Assembly (NCBI GenBank): GCA_001899715.1
Contig: MKWI01000024.1
Span: 62,001 to 126,000 of the forward strand
Length of the DNA: 64,000 nt
Direction of reading: 5' to 3'
Origin: Sphingobium sp. 66-54
GTDB lineage: Bacteria; Pseudomonadota; Alphaproteobacteria; Sphingomonadales; Sphingomonadaceae
Shown here: positions 33,329 to 43,010 of the stretch, one piece after another
How the letters are laid out: each line of letters starts with the position of its first letter
Position numbering within the stretch: position 1 is the first letter of the stretch
Program-made: the position numbers and the translations under genes
The notes under the pieces: generated by a model
The model's database searches: none
What the model saw: the letters and a program-made list of their open reading frames with translations, nothing else
Told to the model about the DNA's origin: nothing

Positions 33329-34324
33329 TCAATGGGTGTCCTGCATTGCCGCATCGGCGGCGCGGATCTCCTGTTTCAGGTGCTCCGCGAAATTGTCGGG
33401 GATACGCAGCTTGTCCTCGGGTTCGAGCCACAGCCTGTAGAGAAGGCGGTGCCGTTCCGGTGAGTTCTCGAACTGGCGGCGCCCGTGCAGGATGGTGCGG
33501 TTGTTCCAGAATAGAATCTCGCCCGCTTCGAGCAGGAATTCCGCTTCGTTGGCCACGGCCCGGTCCATGAAATAATCCATGGCTTCGGCGAGGTCGGCCG
33601 GGAGGCTTTCACCCCGCTTTTCCGCGGCGAGGCGCATCGTGCGGAACTGGACGTAAACGCAGACGTGACCGTCCAGATATCCAAAGACCGGCGCCTTTTC
33701 GGGCGTCATAATCTCGTCCTGGCCGATCGCTTGCCAATAGCCTTCGTAAAGGCTGTCGAGGAGGTGAGGGCGATGCCGCACGAAATCGTTGTGGATGGCC
33801 AGGGCGCTGGAGATCACGCTTTCGCCACCGCGCTCGGCGCGCTGGGCGCACATCAATCCCACGATTTCGTTGGTATCCGTATGATAGCCTGCCTGGGCGG
33901 ATGTCCGGTAGCCGCGGCCCTTGAGCCGCGTATCGTATGGCTTGTTTCCGTCTCTATCCACTTCGACATGGGTGAGCAGATCGCGGTGGTAATTTTGGAT
34001 GACGGGCGTGCCCAGATGCGTGCCGAGGCCCCAGTAGATGCGCTTGTAATCTTCCGCGCTGAACCGTTCCTGGGGGAGTTGGGAGAGCACGATTGCGCCT
34101 TCCCCGGACCGTAGCTTGCGCCGAACGTCGACCGCCAGCGCACGCACCGCGGGATGATCGAAATCGGCTTTGGTGATTTCGAGCGGCGCGAGGTGACGAG
34201 AGGCGTCGACCAATTGCGCGATGACATCCACCTCGGCTTCGGAAAGCTGGCGAAGGAAGCGGTCCTTGGGCGCGTTGACCCACGCGTCCGGTGTCTCGAT
34301 AATCTCTCGATAGACAGCGGTCAT
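33329..34324 (-). CDS. TauD-like 2-oxoglutarate dioxygenase B
   Basis: A 331-residue oxygenase of a different subgroup from dioxygenase A. The triad residues are His148 and Asp150 in AGYHTDTNEIVGLMC and His280 in RTILHGRRQF. RHRLLYRLW carries the 2-oxoglutarate Arg. The layout (long N-terminal region with DAIVLSQLP-like GAIVLSQLP and LGTHLGTPVIQN) resembles the TauD-family proteins of the gamma-butyrobetaine/clavaminate-synthase-like branch. No sulfonate-import genes accompany it. AGGAG lies six bases before ATG 34324. It follows the ABC binding protein by 10 bases. Confidence 0.85.
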   Translation of the reverse strand: MTAVYREIIETPDAWVNAPKDRFLRQLSEAEVDVIAQLVDASRHLAPLEITKADFDHPAVRALAVDVRRKLRSGEGAIVLSQLPQERFSAEDYKRIYWGLGTHLGTPVIQNYHRDLLTHVEVDRDGNKPYDTRLKGRGYRTSAQAGYHTDTNEIVGLMCAQRAERGGESVISSALAIHNDFVRHRPHLLDSLYEGYWQAIGQDEIMTPEKAPVFGYLDGHVCVYVQFRTMRLAAEKRGESLPADLAEAMDYFMDRAVANEAEFLLEAGEILFWNNRTILHGRRQFENSPERHRLLYRLWLEPEDKLRIPDNFAEHLKQEIRAADAAMQDTH

Positions 34325-34334
34325 AGCATTCTCC

Positions 34335-35891
34335 TCACACAAGCTTCATGTCTTTGACCCGCATCAGCGGAATGTCGCGCTGGGTCGGCTGGAACTCGAC
34401 CCCTGGCCGCATCATGTAGACGACCACGCTGTTCCACAGCGGAATGATCTGGAGATCCTCGTGGATCTTGCGGGTACAGGCGCGCAGCGCGGCGGCCCGC
34501 GATTCATCGTCGTTCGCCCGCAGCGCGGCGTCGACCAACTTGTCGAAATCGGGATCCCGGTACCAACTGTTGGGCTGGCGCGTGCCATAGCTGAAGCGCA
34601 TCGCCTCGACCGGATCCATGTAATTGGCGTAAACGCCCGTGCCGAGGGCGACGATCTCTGCCTTCGGATCGCGGGCATATTCGCGGTTGAACGACAGGGA
34701 ATGGGCCGAATCCATGCCGCGCGCCTCGACCTCGATGCCGATGCGCCGCAGGAAGAAGATCACCGCCTCGGCGGTTTCTCGGCTGCCGTAGTAATTGTTG
34801 GCGAAATAGATGAGCGGCATCTTGAAGCCGTTCGGATAGCCGGCCTCGGCAAGCAGCCGTCGGGAAAGCTGGGGATCGAATTTATAGTGTTGTAGCGAAG
34901 GATCGTATCCGGGCTCTATCGGAGTGAAGCCGGGATAGCTCTTCGGCACGCCGCCAAAGAGGCCGTGGATGATCGCGTCCGTATTGATCGCGTGCGCAAT
35001 GGCGAGACGGACCCGCCGATCGGCCCAGGGCGTATTCGGATTGGCGAGCTGGAAGCGCACGGTGAAGGTCGGGTGAACGTCCGCGCGGGCCTGGCTGAAG
35101 CCGAGGCCGGAAAGGACCGGCACCATCGAGTAAGGCACCGCCATGATAACGTCCGCCTCGCCCGAGCGAAGCATCGCAACGCGGGTCATGTCCTCCAGAG
35201 CGAAGAGGAGACGCACCTGGCGTATGGGAGGGGGCGGTCCCCAATAATCCTCATAGGCGTCCAGATCCATATATTCGGAGTCGCGAAAGTCGGTCATCCG
35301 GTAGGGGCCGGTGCCCACCGGATGGCGCGCGAAATATTCGTCGCCGACACGATCGAAATAGGCCTTGGAATAGACGTGCGTGCCGCGCAGCCGCAAATAT
35401 GTCCCGCCCTGCGTCTTGAAGTGGAAGCGAACCGTCATGTCGTCGACAAGCTCGACATGATCGAGATCGTAACAGCGGCTCCGATAGGACGGCAGTGCGC
35501 CATAGAGGCGCTCGTGGCTGAAAATGATGTCGTGCGCCGTGAGCGGATCGCCGCTGTGGAATAGCACTCCCTCGCGCACGCGATATTCGATGGTCCGCGA
35601 ATCGGGGGAGATCGTCCAATCGCAAAGACCGGGGCGAATATCGCCGGCGGGGTCCTTGTCGATCATGAATTCGACGACATTCTCTATGCAGGGTCGCAGC
35701 ACATTAATGCCGTTCGCGGCCCGGCTAATGTCCAGTGTCGGCGGGTTCTGATTCATTGCGATGCGGACGCGCCCGCTCGCATCATTTCTCAAGCCGGCAA
35801 TGCTGGCGGCTACACCGAGAGCACCGATCGCGCCACCACTGCCCAAGATCATGGCCCTGCGGGTGAACTGACGTTGCCGGTAGGTGCGCAA
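34335..35891 (-). CDS. ABC importer substrate-binding protein, oligopeptide type
   Basis: A 518-residue solute-binding protein of family 5 (DppA/OppA type). The N-terminus TRRAMILGSGGAIGALGVAASIAG has twin arginines, indicating Tat export, and lacks a lipobox Cys, so it should be free in the periplasm. Family landmarks are EYRVREGVLFHSGDPLTAHDIIFS and PVGTGPYRMTDF. It would hand its ligand to the DppBCDF-like transporter encoded divergently (39214-43010). It is the first gene of a five-gene minus-strand operon, separated from its permeases by the shared promoter region. These binding proteins take peptides, glycosides or other bulky ligands, so the ligand is not defined. Confidence 0.92.
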   Translation of the reverse strand: MRTYRQRQFTRRAMILGSGGAIGALGVAASIAGLRNDASGRVRIAMNQNPPTLDISRAANGINVLRPCIENVVEFMIDKDPAGDIRPGLCDWTISPDSRTIEYRVREGVLFHSGDPLTAHDIIFSHERLYGALPSYRSRCYDLDHVELVDDMTVRFHFKTQGGTYLRLRGTHVYSKAYFDRVGDEYFARHPVGTGPYRMTDFRDSEYMDLDAYEDYWGPPPPIRQVRLLFALEDMTRVAMLRSGEADVIMAVPYSMVPVLSGLGFSQARADVHPTFTVRFQLANPNTPWADRRVRLAIAHAINTDAIIHGLFGGVPKSYPGFTPIEPGYDPSLQHYKFDPQLSRRLLAEAGYPNGFKMPLIYFANNYYGSRETAEAVIFFLRRIGIEVEARGMDSAHSLSFNREYARDPKAEIVALGTGVYANYMDPVEAMRFSYGTRQPNSWYRDPDFDKLVDAALRANDDESRAAALRACTRKIHEDLQIIPLWNSVVVYMMRPGVEFQPTQRDIPLMRVKDMKLV

Positions 35892-35913
35892 TTTTCCCTC
35901 TCAATCTGGTGTG

Positions 35914-36090
35914 CAATGGTATACATTGTCGTGGAGGCACGCAAGCCCCCTCATGCGCAGCGGGCCATATGGGTGGTTTGCGATATGGTATATATCATTG
36001 ATATATTTGTATTTTATATCAAAAAACGTATTTTTTCGGTATAGGGGTTGACCAGCCCGGACCTAATTGTGCACAAACGTATACATAAAA
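35914..36090. promoter_or_regulatory. Divergent control region with several palindromes
   Basis: Between the binding-protein and receptor genes are four symmetric sites. CAATG-GTATA-CATTG is at 35914-35928, and GTATAC also recurs at 36079-36084. TTGATATA/TATATCAA (35998-36005, 36015-36022) has a 9-base spacer. TTGTGCACAA (36067-36076) is perfect. TTGACC at 36048-36053 may be a -35 box for the receptor, but no -10 box at normal spacing is convincing. The AT content is far above the surroundings. Multiple operators for one or more GntR-type regulators are the likely reading. Confidence 0.5.
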
Positions 36091-36126
36091 ATAAAAACAG
36101 AGGATGAACCATGGGAGGAGTGGACC

Positions 36127-39100
36127 ATGACGGTTAAGACGTCGATGCGCGTGCGGTTTTACCGGGCGATTTTGCACAGCACCGTTGGCTTTGCCGCGGT
36201 ATCGCTTGGAGCCGTTCCGGCACTCAGTCAGGAAGGGCAGGAGGCGCCGTCCGATGCGCAGCCTGCGGTCCAGAATGACCAAGGCGCTGCCCAGGCAACG
36301 CCTCAAGAGCACCAATCTGTCGCCGAGGAAGGCACGATTCTCGTTACCGGCTCGCGTGTGCGGTCGGCTTTCCGGGCGCCGACGCCCACGCTTTCGGTCG
36401 GCGCAGCCGAAATCCAGGATCGCGCCGCGTCGTCGATCGTGACGCTTCTTCAGGAATCTCCGGCCGTCAACACGGCTCGCAGCAATGCCGCCTCAAACGG
36501 CGTCCGCACCCAGACGGCCGGCGCCAACTTCGTCGATTTGCGCGGCTTGGGTCCTGCGCGGACGTTGGTGCTGGTCGATGGCCGTCGCTTTGTGCCGATG
36601 ATGCCTTCATCGTCGGCGCCGGGACAGCCGCTCCAGGTGGATATCAATCTGCTGCCGACGATGATGGTCGAGCGGATGGACATCGTGACTGGCGGCGCCT
36701 CCGCGCAATGGGGCTCGGATGCGATCGCCGGGGTCGTCAACCTGATCCTCCGTCACAATTACGAAGGTTTGCAGGGCGAGGTGCAACAGGGCATTTCGCA
36801 AGAAGGCGACCGTAACGAATTTCGGATCGGCGCGCTCGGCGGTTTCTCCTTTGCGCAGGGGCGCGGCAATGTCGTCGTCTCGGGCGACTATATCCGCAGC
36901 GACGGCCTGGATAACCGCTCACGCGGCTGGTCGCAGGATCTCTGCTATCTGTTCAATGATCCTGACTCGACCGTTGCCAACCAACTTCCGGCGCAGCGGC
37001 TTGCTTGCGATGCGCAGTCCGGAAACCGCACTGCCGGCGGCCTGATCGTGAGCGCGACCGGCGGCACCGCCGCGCAGCGTGCCGGTCTCGTTGGCATGCA
37101 GTTCGATTCGGCGACCAGCGTGTCGCCCTTCGTGCGCGGCGATTTCAATCCGTTCCGCGAGACGGTGACGGCCACCACGACCACGCAGACCTTCCAGGCG
37201 CTGCAATCGGGCGGCGAGAATATCAATCAGGAGAAGGTGAACCTGCTGCTCGATCTGGAGCGCACGGTTCTGTTCGGCCATGCCAACTATGACCTGACCG
37301 ACAATATCGAGATCGCGGCCGACGTTTCCTACGGTCGCTCCAAGGGAACCAACCGTACCCGCCCCGTGCGCGACCAGAACGGCGTCTACAATCCGCTGAC
37401 CGGTGCCGGCACCGCCGTGCGTATCTACGCGGACAATCCCTTCATCCCCGCGGTATTGCGGCCATACATGCCGGCGCCTGCCGGTCCGCCCAGCCTGACG
37501 ACGCCGACCAGTCTTCAGTCGTTCCAGATGTCGCGGGACAATTACGACTTCCCGCAGCCGACGACCGTCATCATCGACGAGGCTTACACTTATGCCTTGT
37601 CGTTGAACGGCCAGCTCGGCGGCAGTTGGGAATGGGACTCCTCCTATTCCCACGGGCAGAACACCTACAACCGAGCTACGCATAACACGCGCGATCGCGC
37701 CGCTTATGCCCGCGCTGTCGACGCCGTCGTGGACCCCGGGACTGGCGAAATCGTCTGTCGCTCGACCCTCGTCGACCCGGCCAATCGCTGCGTGCCGCTG
37801 AACCTGTTCGGACAGGGGACGCCGTCCTCTGATGCGATCGACTATGTGACCTTCACGAGCCGGACGAGCCTCGCTTATGTGCAGGATAGCGCGCAGGCGA
37901 ACCTGCGTGGCTCGCCCTTTGCGACCTGGGCGGGCGACGTGGCTATCGCAGCCGGCGTGGAATGGCGGCATGAAAGTGCCAATTCCACGGTTGACGATCG
38001 AGCGGCGACTGGCGTTACCGATTCCGATGTCGGCCAGGCCTTCTCGGGTTCGTTCAGTGTCGTGGAGGGGTATGGCGAGGCGACCGTCCCGCTCGCCAGC
38101 GAGCTGCCCTTCGCGTATCGCCTCGCGCTGAACGGCGCGGTTCGTCACGCGCAATATTCAGGGGATGCACGTGCGTCCGGCGGACAGACGACCTGGAAGG
38201 TCGGCGGCACCTGGGAGCCGAGCAACGGCGTATTGTTCCGCATCACGCGCTCTCTCGACATCCGCTCGCCGAGCCTCTTCGAATTGAAGGTGCCGCCGGT
38301 GGTGTCGCAGCAGAATCTCATTTACAACGGCGTGCAATATACCGGCCTGCGTATCGCCAATCAGGGCAACCTCGATCTGGTGCCGGAGCGGTCTAACATG
38401 CTGACGTTCGGCGGCAGCTTTTCGCCTCGTTTCCTGCCGGGGTTCAACTTCTCGGTCGACTATTTCGACATCAAGGTGAACGACGTCATCACGACGCTCG
38501 GCGCGGCCGATATTGCGCGGAATTGCAGCGCCGGGAACACGAGCTTCTGCGACCTGCTGGTGTTCAATGAAACCGGTGCATTGGCGGGGATCAACGATCA
38601 ATTCATCAACGCCGCTTCAAACAAGACGAGCGGCATTGATTTTGCCCTCAATTACCGGACGCCGGCGTTCGGCGGCGAGCTTTCGCTACGGGCCAACGCG
38701 ACCTATGTGGATAACTTCACGATCATAACGCCGAGCGATCCGCCCGCTATTCTCGAATATGCGGGCATGGTCGGCAACACAGTCGCCTTCGCCACGCCGA
38801 AGTGGCGCGGCCTTGGCCAGGTGATCTATCGGAAAAATCCGTGGAGTATCGGGCTGATGATGCGCTATGTCGGCCCTGGCCGGATCGACACGGGCCTCAG
38901 TGAGGTTGGCAATGCGACCACGCGGCCCGCGATCAGCCGGGAGACCAATCGTATCGGCTCCTATGTCGTGTTCAACCTCTCGGGAACCGTGGATATCCTT
39001 GATAATGAGCGGGCCCAGGTCTTCTGGAATATCGAGAATCTGTTCAACCGCGACCCTCCGCTGGTCCCCAACACATCGTCCAACCTTCAGACCAACGGCG

Positions 39101-39156
39101 CGCTTTACGACGTTGTCGGCCGCTATTTCCGAGTAGGCGCCCGGTTCAAGTTCTGA
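36127..39156 (+). CDS. Large TonB-dependent receptor of the island
   Basis: A 1009-residue outer-membrane receptor, well above the usual 700-800. A signal peptide (FYRAILHSTVGFAAVSLGAVPALSQ) is followed by a Gln/Ala-rich linker and GTILVTGSRVRSAFRAPTPT, the plug start. DLRGLGPARTLVLVDGRRFVP and MDIVTGGASAQWGSDAIAGVVNLILRH are the plug landmarks of the large-ligand receptor class common in Sphingomonadales and Caulobacterales. The C-terminus FRVGARFKF ends in Phe. GGGAGGAG precedes ATG 36127. With the ABC genes behind it, it provides outer-membrane entry for the same ligand (inference). An 11-bp hairpin follows its stop. Confidence 0.93.
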   Translation: MTVKTSMRVRFYRAILHSTVGFAAVSLGAVPALSQEGQEAPSDAQPAVQNDQGAAQATPQEHQSVAEEGTILVTGSRVRSAFRAPTPTLSVGAAEIQDRAASSIVTLLQESPAVNTARSNAASNGVRTQTAGANFVDLRGLGPARTLVLVDGRRFVPMMPSSSAPGQPLQVDINLLPTMMVERMDIVTGGASAQWGSDAIAGVVNLILRHNYEGLQGEVQQGISQEGDRNEFRIGALGGFSFAQGRGNVVVSGDYIRSDGLDNRSRGWSQDLCYLFNDPDSTVANQLPAQRLACDAQSGNRTAGGLIVSATGGTAAQRAGLVGMQFDSATSVSPFVRGDFNPFRETVTATTTTQTFQALQSGGENINQEKVNLLLDLERTVLFGHANYDLTDNIEIAADVSYGRSKGTNRTRPVRDQNGVYNPLTGAGTAVRIYADNPFIPAVLRPYMPAPAGPPSLTTPTSLQSFQMSRDNYDFPQPTTVIIDEAYTYALSLNGQLGGSWEWDSSYSHGQNTYNRATHNTRDRAAYARAVDAVVDPGTGEIVCRSTLVDPANRCVPLNLFGQGTPSSDAIDYVTFTSRTSLAYVQDSAQANLRGSPFATWAGDVAIAAGVEWRHESANSTVDDRAATGVTDSDVGQAFSGSFSVVEGYGEATVPLASELPFAYRLALNGAVRHAQYSGDARASGGQTTWKVGGTWEPSNGVLFRITRSLDIRSPSLFELKVPPVVSQQNLIYNGVQYTGLRIANQGNLDLVPERSNMLTFGGSFSPRFLPGFNFSVDYFDIKVNDVITTLGAADIARNCSAGNTSFCDLLVFNETGALAGINDQFINAASNKTSGIDFALNYRTPAFGGELSLRANATYVDNFTIITPSDPPAILEYAGMVGNTVAFATPKWRGLGQVIYRKNPWSIGLMMRYVGPGRIDTGLSEVGNATTRPAISRETNRIGSYVVFNLSGTVDILDNERAQVFWNIENLFNRDPPLVPNTSSNLQTNGALYDVVGRYFRVGARFKF

Positions 39157-39160
39157 TTTC

Positions 39161-39189
39161 TTGTGGGCCGGTGAGATGCCGGCCCACAA
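39161..39189 (+). promoter_or_regulatory. Intercistronic hairpin between receptor and ABC genes
   Basis: The arms TTGTGGGCCGG and CCGGCCCACAA (39161-39171, 39179-39189) form a perfect 11-bp stem with a 7-base loop, five bases after the receptor stop and 25 bases before dppC. No T run follows, so it is more likely an RNA-stability or partial-termination element than a full terminator. Confidence 0.6.
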
Positions 39190-39213
39190 CTACCGGCGAA
39201 GGGAAAGGATGCC

Positions 39214-40104
39214 ATGAACGGGGCCATCGCGCCGACCAGGGAGAGGGCATCGCCCGGCCGTCCGTCCCGCAAGGGTAAATGGCGTTCGCTGCCGTGGTTG
39301 GCGATCATCATGCTCGCGCCGGTCATCATTTTCGGCATATGCGGGCCGCTTCTCTACCTTCACGATCCGACGACGATCGACCTTCTCAATCCACAAAAGC
39401 CGCCCGCGTGGCTGGAGGGCGGGAGTGCCGCCTTTCCGCTCGGCACCGACCAGTTCGGGCGCGATCTGCTGAGCCGGCTGATCGAGGGCGCGCGCGTATC
39501 GCTTATCATTGCGCTTGGCGGTGTGATGGTCGCCGCGCTGATCGGGATCGTCGCGGGAATGGCTTCCGGCTACTTTGGGGGGCTTGTGGATTCCCTTATC
39601 AGCCAGGCTGTCGACGTGAAGATGTCGTTGCCGGCCATCCTGCTCATCATTCTGATCGGGGCGGCCATCGGCGGCGGCATGACGACCGTTCTGGCCAGTA
39701 TCGTCCTCCTGTTCTGGGCCGATTATGCGCGTGTTATTCGCGCCGAGACACTTTCGCTGAGAGAGCGGGGCTACGTCCAGTTGGCCAAGGTGGCGAATGC
39801 CAGCCATATCCGGATCCTGACGCGCCATATTCTTCCCAATCTTTTCGGCACATGCATCGTCCTGGTCACATTGCAGGTCGGCCGTGCGATCCTGATCGAG
39901 GCGAGCATCAGCTTCATCGGCCTCGGTATTCAACCACCCGCGACCGCATGGGGCCTGATGGTCTATGAAGGCCGGGCCTATCTCGCGACGGCCTGGTGGT
40001 TGCCAACTTTTTCGGGGCTTGCCATCACAATGACCGTGCTCGGCACCAACCTGTTCGGCGATTGGCTGCGCGACGCGCTCGACACGCGCCAAAGCTCGCT
40101 CTGA
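39214..40104 (+). CDS. ABC importer permease, DppC-like
   Basis: A 296-residue inner-membrane permease. FPLGTDQFGRDLLSRLIEGARVSL near residue 75 is the DppC/OppC signature, and the cytoplasmic EAA loop appears as RAETLSLRERGYVQLAKVANASHIRILTRHILPN. The family has about six membrane helices and pairs with a DppB-like subunit, encoded next. AAAGGATG precedes the ATG. Finding the C subunit before the B subunit reverses the usual dppBC order. Confidence 0.92.
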   Translation: MNGAIAPTRERASPGRPSRKGKWRSLPWLAIIMLAPVIIFGICGPLLYLHDPTTIDLLNPQKPPAWLEGGSAAFPLGTDQFGRDLLSRLIEGARVSLIIALGGVMVAALIGIVAGMASGYFGGLVDSLISQAVDVKMSLPAILLIILIGAAIGGGMTTVLASIVLLFWADYARVIRAETLSLRERGYVQLAKVANASHIRILTRHILPNLFGTCIVLVTLQVGRAILIEASISFIGLGIQPPATAWGLMVYEGRAYLATAWWLPTFSGLAITMTVLGTNLFGDWLRDALDTRQSSL

Positions 40105-40114
40105 CGTTAGCGCT

Positions 40115-41032
40115 ATGGGTCGATACATCCTCAAGCGCCTATGGCGCGCCCTGATCACCCTGATCGTGATCTCGATGCTGATCTTCGTGATCGCACGGGT
40201 GACGGGCGATCCGATCGCATATCTGGCGCCGGAAGATGCGAGCGAGCAGGAACTGGCGCAGGTTCGCGCGCGGCTTGGCCTCGATAAGCCGATTTACGTC
40301 CAATATGCGTTTTATGTCGGTGATGCGCTGCGAGGCGATTTCGGCAACTCTCTGCGTTACAACCGGCCGGCGTTCGAGATGGTCCTGCAAAGGCTGCCGG
40401 CGACGATCCAGCTCTCGCTCATCGCCTTCATTGTCTCGACCATATTGGGCATCATGATGGGCGTGCTCGCGGCACTGCGACGAGACACGTGGATCGACGG
40501 CGCGCTGCGCCTCCTGGCTGTGCTCGGCCAGTCCGCGCCGAGCTTCTGGATCGGCATTCTCGCCATCATGATCTTCGGCGTCCATTTGCAATGGTTGCCC
40601 ACCAGCGGGCGGATGGGTCCCGAATATCTGATCCTTCCGTCGCTGACGCTGGCGCTTTTCTCGATGGCATCGGTGATGCGGCTGACGCGCTCGGCCATGC
40701 TGGAAACGCAAACGCAGGAATATGTGAAATTCCTGCGCGCCAAGGGGGTGCCCGAATCCCAGATCATTTTTAAGCACATGCTGCGCAACGCACTCGTCCC
40801 GGTGCTGGCGGTGCTCGGCATCCAGCTCAGCCATCTCGTCGGCGGAACGGTCATCATCGAGATCGTGTTCAACTGGCCGGGCGTGGGCAGGCTGATGGTT
40901 GAGGCGCTGCTGAATAGCGACCTGCCCCTGATTCAGGCCGGCGTGATGCTGATCGCTATCTCCGTCGTGCTGGTCAATCTGCTTGTCGATCTGTCCTACG
41001 GGCTGGTCGACCCCAGGATTCGCATCGAATGA
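40115..41032 (+). CDS. ABC importer permease, DppB-like
   Basis: A 305-residue permease with the DppB/OppB opening GRYILKRLWRALITLIVISMLIFVIARVTGDP and ARLGLDKPIYVQYAFYVGDALRGDFGNSLRYNRP. The EAA loop is ETQTQEYVKFLRAKGVPESQIIFKHMLRNALVPVL. It forms the translocation channel with the preceding DppC-like protein. The last residues overlap the start of the first ATPase gene by four bases (ATGA), which indicates translational coupling. Confidence 0.93.
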   Translation: MGRYILKRLWRALITLIVISMLIFVIARVTGDPIAYLAPEDASEQELAQVRARLGLDKPIYVQYAFYVGDALRGDFGNSLRYNRPAFEMVLQRLPATIQLSLIAFIVSTILGIMMGVLAALRRDTWIDGALRLLAVLGQSAPSFWIGILAIMIFGVHLQWLPTSGRMGPEYLILPSLTLALFSMASVMRLTRSAMLETQTQEYVKFLRAKGVPESQIIFKHMLRNALVPVLAVLGIQLSHLVGGTVIIEIVFNWPGVGRLMVEALLNSDLPLIQAGVMLIAISVVLVNLLVDLSYGLVDPRIRIE

Positions 41033-42015
41033 CCGATACAAACGCTCAGCCAGTGATCCGTGTCGAGGACCTTTACGTCTCGCTCCGCCGCAGGCGCGAT
41101 GGTGCGACGATCCGCGCGGTGAACGGCGTTAATTTCTCGGTCGGGAGAGGGCGGACACTCGGTATCGTCGGGGAATCCGGTTGCGGGAAATCGACCGCCG
41201 CCATGGCGCTGGTGCGGCTTTTGCCCAAGAGCGCCGAGGTGCGGGGCGCGATCCATTTCGACGGACGCGATCTTGCGACGGAGAGCCAGGGGGCGTTGCG
41301 CCGAATTCGGGGCCGAAAGATCGCCATGATCTTTCAGGATCCGATGGTCGCTCTGGATCCGCTGTTCACCGTGGGCGATCAGCTTGCCGAGCCGTTGCGG
41401 GAACATCTCGATCTTGACGGCGAGGCATTGCACGCCCGCCAGGTCGAATTGTTGCAGGCGGTCGGGATATCTTCGCCCGAAACCCGCCTCAAACAATATC
41501 CGCACCAGATGAGTGGCGGCATGCTCCAGCGTATCGTCGGGGCGATCGCCATCGCATGCAATCCGGAACTGCTGATCGCCGATGAACCGACGACCGCGCT
41601 CGATCCCACCGCTCAGGCCGGTTATCTGGAGCTGCTCGAACGCCTCAGTGAGACATATGGCCTCGCCTTGATCGTGGTGACGCACGACATGGGCGTGGTC
41701 AGCCGTATCTGCCACGATGTCATGGTCATGTATGCCGGCCAGACGGTCGAATATGGGCCGGTGCGCGCTATTTTCGACCAGCCGAGACACCCCTATACGC
41801 AGGCCCTGCTCGCCTCCATCCCGCATGCGGTCGAGCCGGGAGCATGCCTGCCGACGATTGAGGGACAGCCGCCGGATCTGGCCGCCTTGCCGCCGGGTTG
41901 CCCGTTCGCGGCCCGTTGTCCCAAGGTCGTGGATCGCTGCCGGACGGAGGCACCCCCTCCGGTCGAATTCGCGGGTGGGCAGCGTGCTCTTTGCTGGCGG
42001 GCTGACGAGAGATGA
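41029..42015 (+). CDS. ABC importer ATPase, DppD-like
   Basis: A 328-residue ATPase. Walker A is GESGCGKST, the ABC signature is [16 protein letters not shown] (SGGML rather than the classic SGGQ), Walker B is [14 protein letters not shown] and the switch His lies in VVTHDMGVV. The C-terminal extension with [14 protein letters not shown] is the oligopeptide-ATPase tail that carries cysteines for an iron-sulfur cluster in some relatives. It couples ATP hydrolysis to import through the DppBC-like channel. It overlaps both neighbours by four bases. Confidence 0.93.
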   Translation: MTDTNAQPVIRVEDLYVSLRRRRDGATIRAVNGVNFSVGRGRTLGIVGESGCGKSTAAMALVRLLPKSAEVRGAIHFDGRDLATESQGALRRIRGRKIAMIFQDPMVALDPLFTVGDQLAEPLREHLDLDGEALHARQVELLQAVGISSPETRLKQYPHQMSGGMLQRIVGAIAIACNPELLIADEPTTALDPTAQAGYLELLERLSETYGLALIVVTHDMGVVSRICHDVMVMYAGQTVEYGPVRAIFDQPRHPYTQALLASIPHAVEPGACLPTIEGQPPDLAALPPGCPFAARCPKVVDRCRTEAPPPVEFAGGQRALCWRADER

Positions 42016-43010
42016 CCATACCGATCCTTGAGGTTCGCGACCTCAAAAAATATTATGCCGCTTCGGCCCCGTTTTTCCACCGGGGCGAAAGGCCGGTGGT
42101 GCGCGCGGTTGATGGGGTGAGCTTCACCATCCCGGAAGGGGAGACGTTCGGCCTAATCGGTGAGTCCGGCTGCGGCAAGACGACGACGGTCCGGACGCTG
42201 CTGGGGCTCGAAAAGGTGACATCGGGGACGATCCGTTTTGCCGGTGAGGAGGTGCAAGATGCCGATCAGGCGGGTTGGCGGCGCTACCGCTCGTCGGTCC
42301 AGGCGGTGTTCCAGGATCCCTATAGCTCGCTCAGCCCGCGCATGCGCGTGTGGGAGATTATCGCCGAGCCGCTGATTACGGCTGGCAAGATGAGCAAAGC
42401 CGACATCAAGACAAGGGTCGCGGAGCTGCTCGAAGTCGTTGGGCTGCCGAACGACGCCGGCGAGCGCTTTCCCCATGAATTTTCCGGCGGGCAACGTCAG
42501 CGCGTCGCGATTGCGCGGGGCTTGTCGCCGCAGCCGCGTCTCCTCATTCTCGACGAGCCGGTTTCCGCCCTCGATGTTTCCATTCGGGCGCAGATCCTGA
42601 ACCTGCTCCAGGCGCTTCAGGATAAGTTCGGCTTATCGTACCTGCTGATTTCGCATGACCTCGATATCGTTGCGCATATGTGCCGTAACATTGCGGTCAT
42701 GTATCTTGGCCGCATCGTGGAGACCGGCACGGTTGCGCAGGTACGCGACAATCCGCAGCATCCCTATGCTCAAGCGCTGTTTTCCGCTGTGCTGCCGCCG
42801 CATCCGGACAAGATCAAGCCGCGTATTCGCCTGACCGGGCCGCAACCCTCGCCGTTGAATCCGCCATCGGGTTGCCGTTTTCGCACCCGCTGCCCGGTCG
42901 TGCAGCCGATTTGCGCCGAGATCGAGCCCGCACTCGAACAGACGCGCGCAGGGAGCAGGGCGGCCTGCCTCTTCGCACCCCGCGCCAGCCAGGAGGAAAT
43001 CGACCGATGA
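42012..43010 (+). CDS. ABC importer ATPase, DppF-like
   Basis: The second ATPase of the importer, 332 residues. Walker A is GESGCGKTT, the signature [15 protein letters not shown] is classic, Walker B is [14 protein letters not shown] and the switch His lies in LISHDLDIV. The C-terminal tail [15 protein letters not shown] again has the oligopeptide-type cysteine pattern. The stop overlaps the start of enolase 2 by four bases (ATGA), so importer and catabolic enzyme are translated as one unit, which ties the enzyme to the imported compound. Confidence 0.93.
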   Translation: MTIPILEVRDLKKYYAASAPFFHRGERPVVRAVDGVSFTIPEGETFGLIGESGCGKTTTVRTLLGLEKVTSGTIRFAGEEVQDADQAGWRRYRSSVQAVFQDPYSSLSPRMRVWEIIAEPLITAGKMSKADIKTRVAELLEVVGLPNDAGERFPHEFSGGQRQRVAIARGLSPQPRLLILDEPVSALDVSIRAQILNLLQALQDKFGLSYLLISHDLDIVAHMCRNIAVMYLGRIVETGTVAQVRDNPQHPYAQALFSAVLPPHPDKIKPRIRLTGPQPSPLNPPSGCRFRTRCPVVQPICAEIEPALEQTRAGSRAACLFAPRASQEEIDR

